A DNA stretch of 64,000 nucleotides from Verrucomicrobiota bacterium (GTDB lineage Bacteria > Verrucomicrobiota > Verrucomicrobiia > Limisphaerales > J093), in the NCBI GenBank assembly GCA_016716505.1, contig JADJWF010000002.1, positions 558,001-622,000 of the forward strand. The letters run 5' to 3'. A program made the position numbers and the translations under genes. The notes under the pieces are model-generated. The model made no database searches, was not told the DNA's origin, and worked only from the letters and a program-made list of their open reading frames with translations. Shown here piece after piece: positions 60,001 to 64,000 of this stretch (position 1 is the first letter of the stretch; every line of letters begins with the position of its first letter).

Positions 60001-63000
60001 AGTGACGATGACTGTCCGCGACCGGCCACCACACCCGTCATCGCTGACAGCAACTGGATTGACACCTGGCCCCAGCCCCACGACCCCCCGGCACGCAATC
60101 TCTTCACGGGCGACGACTTCAACGGCCCCATGGTGCGGCTGACCCTCCCGCGGCACGGCAACGCGAACTGGAAGAAGAACCAGATTCACAACCCGAAGGA
60201 GGACCTCCCCGGCGCCATCAACATCGGCTTCGTGGACGGTCACTCAGAACTGGTACGCCTCGAGAAGCTCTGGGGTCTTGACTGGCACAAGGGCTGGATC
60301 ACTCCGGCCAAGCGGCCGGGCAAGTAGGGGCAAGCCGGTACCACGCCCGCAGGTCGGTGATCCTTGGGTAGGAGCGCGGTTGCGCTTGGCAGCGGTCGCC
60401 GAGCGCGACACGCTCAGCCGCATGTTCAGCACCACTGAATTCCGCAATTTCGGGTTCGTCTGCGTGGCGTGCATGCTGGCAGTGGCCGGCGAGGAGGTCG
60501 TCTTCCAGGATGACTTCCGCGAGGGGTTGGCGCCGGGATGGTCCTGGATACGGGAGGAACCGTCCGCCTGGCGCATTCGAGACGGTGCACTCGAACTGCG
60601 CGTCCTGCCGGGCAATCTCTGGGGCAAGGCCAATAGCGCCAAAAACGTCCTCGTCCGCGACGCGCCCAGCCTCGACGGTGGCGAACTGGAGATCACCGTG
60701 AAATTCGAGAGTCAACCGACGGGCCAGTACGAGCAGGTCAACCTCGCCTGGTACTACGATGACAGCCACATGGTGAAGCTGGGCCGCGAAATCGTGGATG
60801 GCCCCGTGTGCGTCGTCATGGGCCGCGAGGAGCGCGACCAAACCCGGACGGTGGCGCGGCCGCCGGTGCCGGGCGCCTAGTATCGCCTGCGCTTGATCGT
60901 CGCGGGCCACCAGATTCGCGGACAGTACTGGGCCGAGGGGGCCGGTGACTGGACGGACGCCGGAGTCTGCGAACTGCCGACGCCGGCGGAGGGCAGGCCA
61001 AAACTCTCGCTCCACGCGTACAACGGCTTCGCCGACCGGGAGCATTGGGCGCGAATCACGGAGTTCAAGGTTGTCCGGCGCACGAAGTGATCCCCGCTCG
61101 CCCGCGCTGGGTTTTCGACTAGCTTCGCCACATGACGAAGTGGGTGCTTCACGACTTTCACGCCGGTCACGGAGGCGTTTTCGGAGAGGTGAACGGCGCG
61201 GCCGTCGTCCGGAATTACGGCGACCCGGCCGCAGAGTATGCGGCGCTCCGCGGCGCGGCGGCGGTCTTTGATCTCTCGTTTCGCAGCCGGGTCTGCGTCC
61301 TCGGCACCGACGCGGAGCGTTTCCTCCACGGTCAGGTGACTAACGACATCAAAGCCCTGCATCCGGGCGAGGGCTGTTACACGGCGTTGGTCAACGCCAA
61401 GGCTCGAATCGAGAGCGACCTGAACGTGTACCGTCTGGCAGACGAGTTTCTGCTCGACTTCGAGCCGGGGCTGACCGCTGCCGTGACCCAGCGGTTTGAT
61501 CGGTTCATCATCGCGGACGATGTGCGGGTGGTGGACGCCGCCCCGCACTATGGGCTGTTGAGCGTCCAGGGCCCGCGCGCGGCGCAAGCCGTGGCCGCGT
61601 TGGATTTGGGGGTAGCGTGCCCCGATCGGGAAATGGCAGTGGCGCTGGCGAAGCACGCGACCTTCGGTGATGTCTATGTGGCGAACCAACCACGAGTTGG
61701 CCTGCCGGGCTTCGATCTGTTTGTACCCGTTGCCGCGTTACCGGCGATGGCGGCGGCATTGACCGAGGTCGTGTTGGGTCTCGGCGGGCGTCTGGCCGGC
61801 TGGGAGGCTCTTGAGCTGGCGCGAATCGAGGCCGGGGTTCCCCGCTTTGGGCAGGACATGGACGCCACGAATCTCGCGCCGGAAGCGGGAATCGAAGCGC
61901 GGGCGATCAGCTACACCAAGGGCTGCTACATCGGGCAGGAAATTATTGCCCGTCTCCGCACCTACGGGCAGGTGGCCAAGGCCCTGCGCGGTCTGCGACT
62001 GGCCGGCGAGTGCCGGTCACTGCCCGCGCGCGGCGACAAGCTGGTCCGCGAGGGCAAAGAGGTCGGCTACCTCACCAGCGCGGCCGTGTCGCCTCGCGTT
62101 GGCGGGACCATCGCCCTCGCGTATGTCCGGCGCGAATGCAACGCAGTCGGCACAGACTTGGTGGTGGCGGGGCCCGCAGGAAACACACCGGCGGTGATTG
62201 TTCCCCTGCCCTTCGTGTCCGCCGCCGGGGTCTAAGCGCGCCCAAGCGGTGGCAGCCCCACGGCGGCGCTCGTTGGGCCCTGCGGCCAGCCGGAGTCCGC
62301 GCTTGCGCGAACGCCGGGCGGGTCCCGAACATCCCGCCGCATGAATCGCATCGAGGAACGCTTCGCCCGGCTGCGGGAGCGTCAGCAAAAGGGCCTGATC
62401 ATCTACATCGGCGCTGGCGATCCCGATCTGGAGGCCACGCGGCAACTGGCCCTCGCCTTTGACCGCGTGGGCGTGGACGTCCTCGAGCTGGGCGTGCCAT
62501 TCAGCGATCCGCTGGCGGACGGGTTGGTGAACCAACTCGCCGCCCAGCGCGGCCTCGACGCCGGCGCCACCCCGCCGCGCGTCTTGGAAACCGTGGCGGC
62601 CATCCGGCGCGAGTCGCACATCCCGATCGTGCTGTACGTGTATTTCAACCTGCTGCATCGCCGTGGCGTGCGGGAGTTCATTGCCGAAGCGGCCCGCGCC
62701 GGCGTGGATGGTTTGCTGGTATTGGACCTGCCCCCCGAAGAAGCAGGCCCCTACGAGGCGCTGATGTCCGAGGCGGGTTTGTGCCCCATCTGGCTGATCG
62801 CGCCCACGACACCCGAGGAGCGGATCGAACAGATTGCCCGACACGCCCGCGGCTTCATCTACTACGTCTCGCGCGAAGGCGTCACCGGCATGCAATCCTG
62901 GGTGAGCGACACGATTGCCGCCATGACCGCCAAGATTCGCGCCCACTCGTCCGTGCCGATAGCGGTAGGTTTCGGCATCTCGAATGCCGACCAGGCCCGC

Positions 63001-64000
63001 GCTGTGGCGCAACACGCCGAGGCCATCGTCGTCGGCAGCGCCGTGGTGAATCAAATTGCCGAGCGCGGCCGGTCGCGCGACCTGGTGCCGGCCGTCGCGG
63101 CGTTTGTGGAGACGCTGGCCCGGGCCATCAAGTCGTAGCTGCTGGCCAAACGCCGGCACCCGCAATCGCGCGGGAATGGCCCCTCAACAAAAGGACTCGT
63201 GCCAGCGTCGAGTCCGATCCACACCGGCCCACGCGCAATCCTGCGGGCACGAGTTCAGCCGACGGCTGTTGAAAATTGAACTGGCGAACCCGGGCCGAGT
63301 GATGAAGGTTGCGCACGAAGAAAGGACTCTTCCATGATCCCTGACCTGATTCGTCTTGTTCGGACTTCGGCCGGTGCTTCTCGCCTCCTTAAACGGCTGG
63401 ACCTACTTGCCCTGGCGGGCTGCCTCGCCGCTGCCATTGCGCCCACGGCCCTTTCCCAGGGTGTACCGACGGTCACGTCGGTCACCCCGGCCAACGGCGC
63501 CACGGGTGTCCCGGTCACCTCGACGTTGGTGTTCCGGTTCAGTCAGGACATGAATACGGAGGTGCCGCTGGTCCCGTCGGTGCCCCCGTTTTTAGTGGGC
63601 AACTTCGAGATCACCCCCGAAGCCGCGCAGATCTTCGATTTTGAGTGGAGCGCGGACAAACGAACCTTGACGGGCACGCCCAGCGGCGACCTGCCCGCAA
63701 ACACCACCATCACCTGGCGACTCAACCCGGCCGGCTCCTTACTGCCCCTCACCAGCGTGGGTGGCACGCCGCTGGCGACGACGTCCGGCAGTTTCACCAC
63801 CGGTGCCGGCGGGGGCGGAGGCGGCGGCGACGAGCCGGAGTTGCTCTTCGTTTCCCCCGCCGAAGGCGCGATGGGAGTGCCGCTGAATGCCAACGTCGTC
63901 TTCGTCTTTGACCGGCCGATGAAGAAGATCACCAACCCGGGCCCAGCCATCCGCTGGATTGGGGTCGAGGCGGCGAAGTTCACTTACGCCTGGAGCGGGG

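Overview
The window looks like chromosome from a GC-rich member of the Verrucomicrobiota, probably near the Limisphaerales/Pedosphaera group (subdivision 3). This is an inference from gene content: a PEP-CTERM secreted protein, a prepilin-type protein with the N-terminus and C-terminal tail typical of Verrucomicrobiota and Planctomycetota, an Akkermansia-like pilus locus, CotH/EF-hand, ASPIC/UnbV, LamG and PQQ-propeller secreted proteins, and large beta-propeller sensor kinases. No rRNA or tRNA genes, CRISPR array or prophage were seen.

Layout. 0-7 kb: LarA-like protein, glutamyl-tRNA synthetase, CotH/EF-hand protein, URO-D-like protein and a membrane-anchored TPR protein. 7.1-9.7 kb: two dense REP-type hairpin arrays flanking a REP-associated tyrosine transposase (RAYT). 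9.7-14.5 kb: a gingipain-like C25 protease, a PEP-CTERM protein and another secreted protein. 14.5-20.9 kb: DegT aminotransferase, PQQ-propeller membrane protein, a divergent ETF pair and a diheme cytochrome c peroxidase. 21.2-27.2 kb: LamG/Ig protein, a third REP array with no transposase beside it, and a glycosidase-glycosyltransferase fusion interrupted by a frameshift. 27.2-35.9 kb: a co-directional minus-strand run (histidine kinase, PAS protein, FG-GAP/ASPIC protein, DUF885 protein, UppP). 36.1-42 kb: an accessory-looking stretch with a decayed IS630 transposase, a 13-repeat propeller protein and an unknown lipoprotein. 42.1-46 kb: a propeller sensor kinase and LuxR-type regulator overlapping by ATGA. 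46.5-49.5 kb: small Cys/His-rich membrane protein, nitrilase, HD protein and NCS2 permease. 49.7-56.8 kb: a five-gene pilus/type II secretion locus. 56.8-64 kb: shortened Tat-signal protein, TspO, PQQ-propeller protein, prepilin-like protein, a DUF1349 gene with an internal amber stop, YgfZ, TrpA and the start of a large Ig-like surface protein.

How the parts may work together. The five genes at 49.8-56.8 kb form one tightly packed unit: secretin, PilM/PilN-like fusion, PilO-like, PilP-like and PilB/GspE ATPase. It resembles the Amuc_1098-1102 pilus locus but also carries the motor. The window is rich in secreted proteins that such machinery or the Sec pathway could export.

The most unusual feature is the RAYT/REP system. 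About 22 copies of one hairpin class alone are spread over three arrays, mixed with other classes. All are built on the same plan: a GTAG-like foot, a 7-bp stem and a 4-nt loop, with compensating base changes in the stems. A solitary copy lies at 14.76 kb. Four coding regions look damaged or shortened: the glycosidase-GT2 fusion, the IS630 transposase, the DUF1349 gene and the Tat-signal protein.
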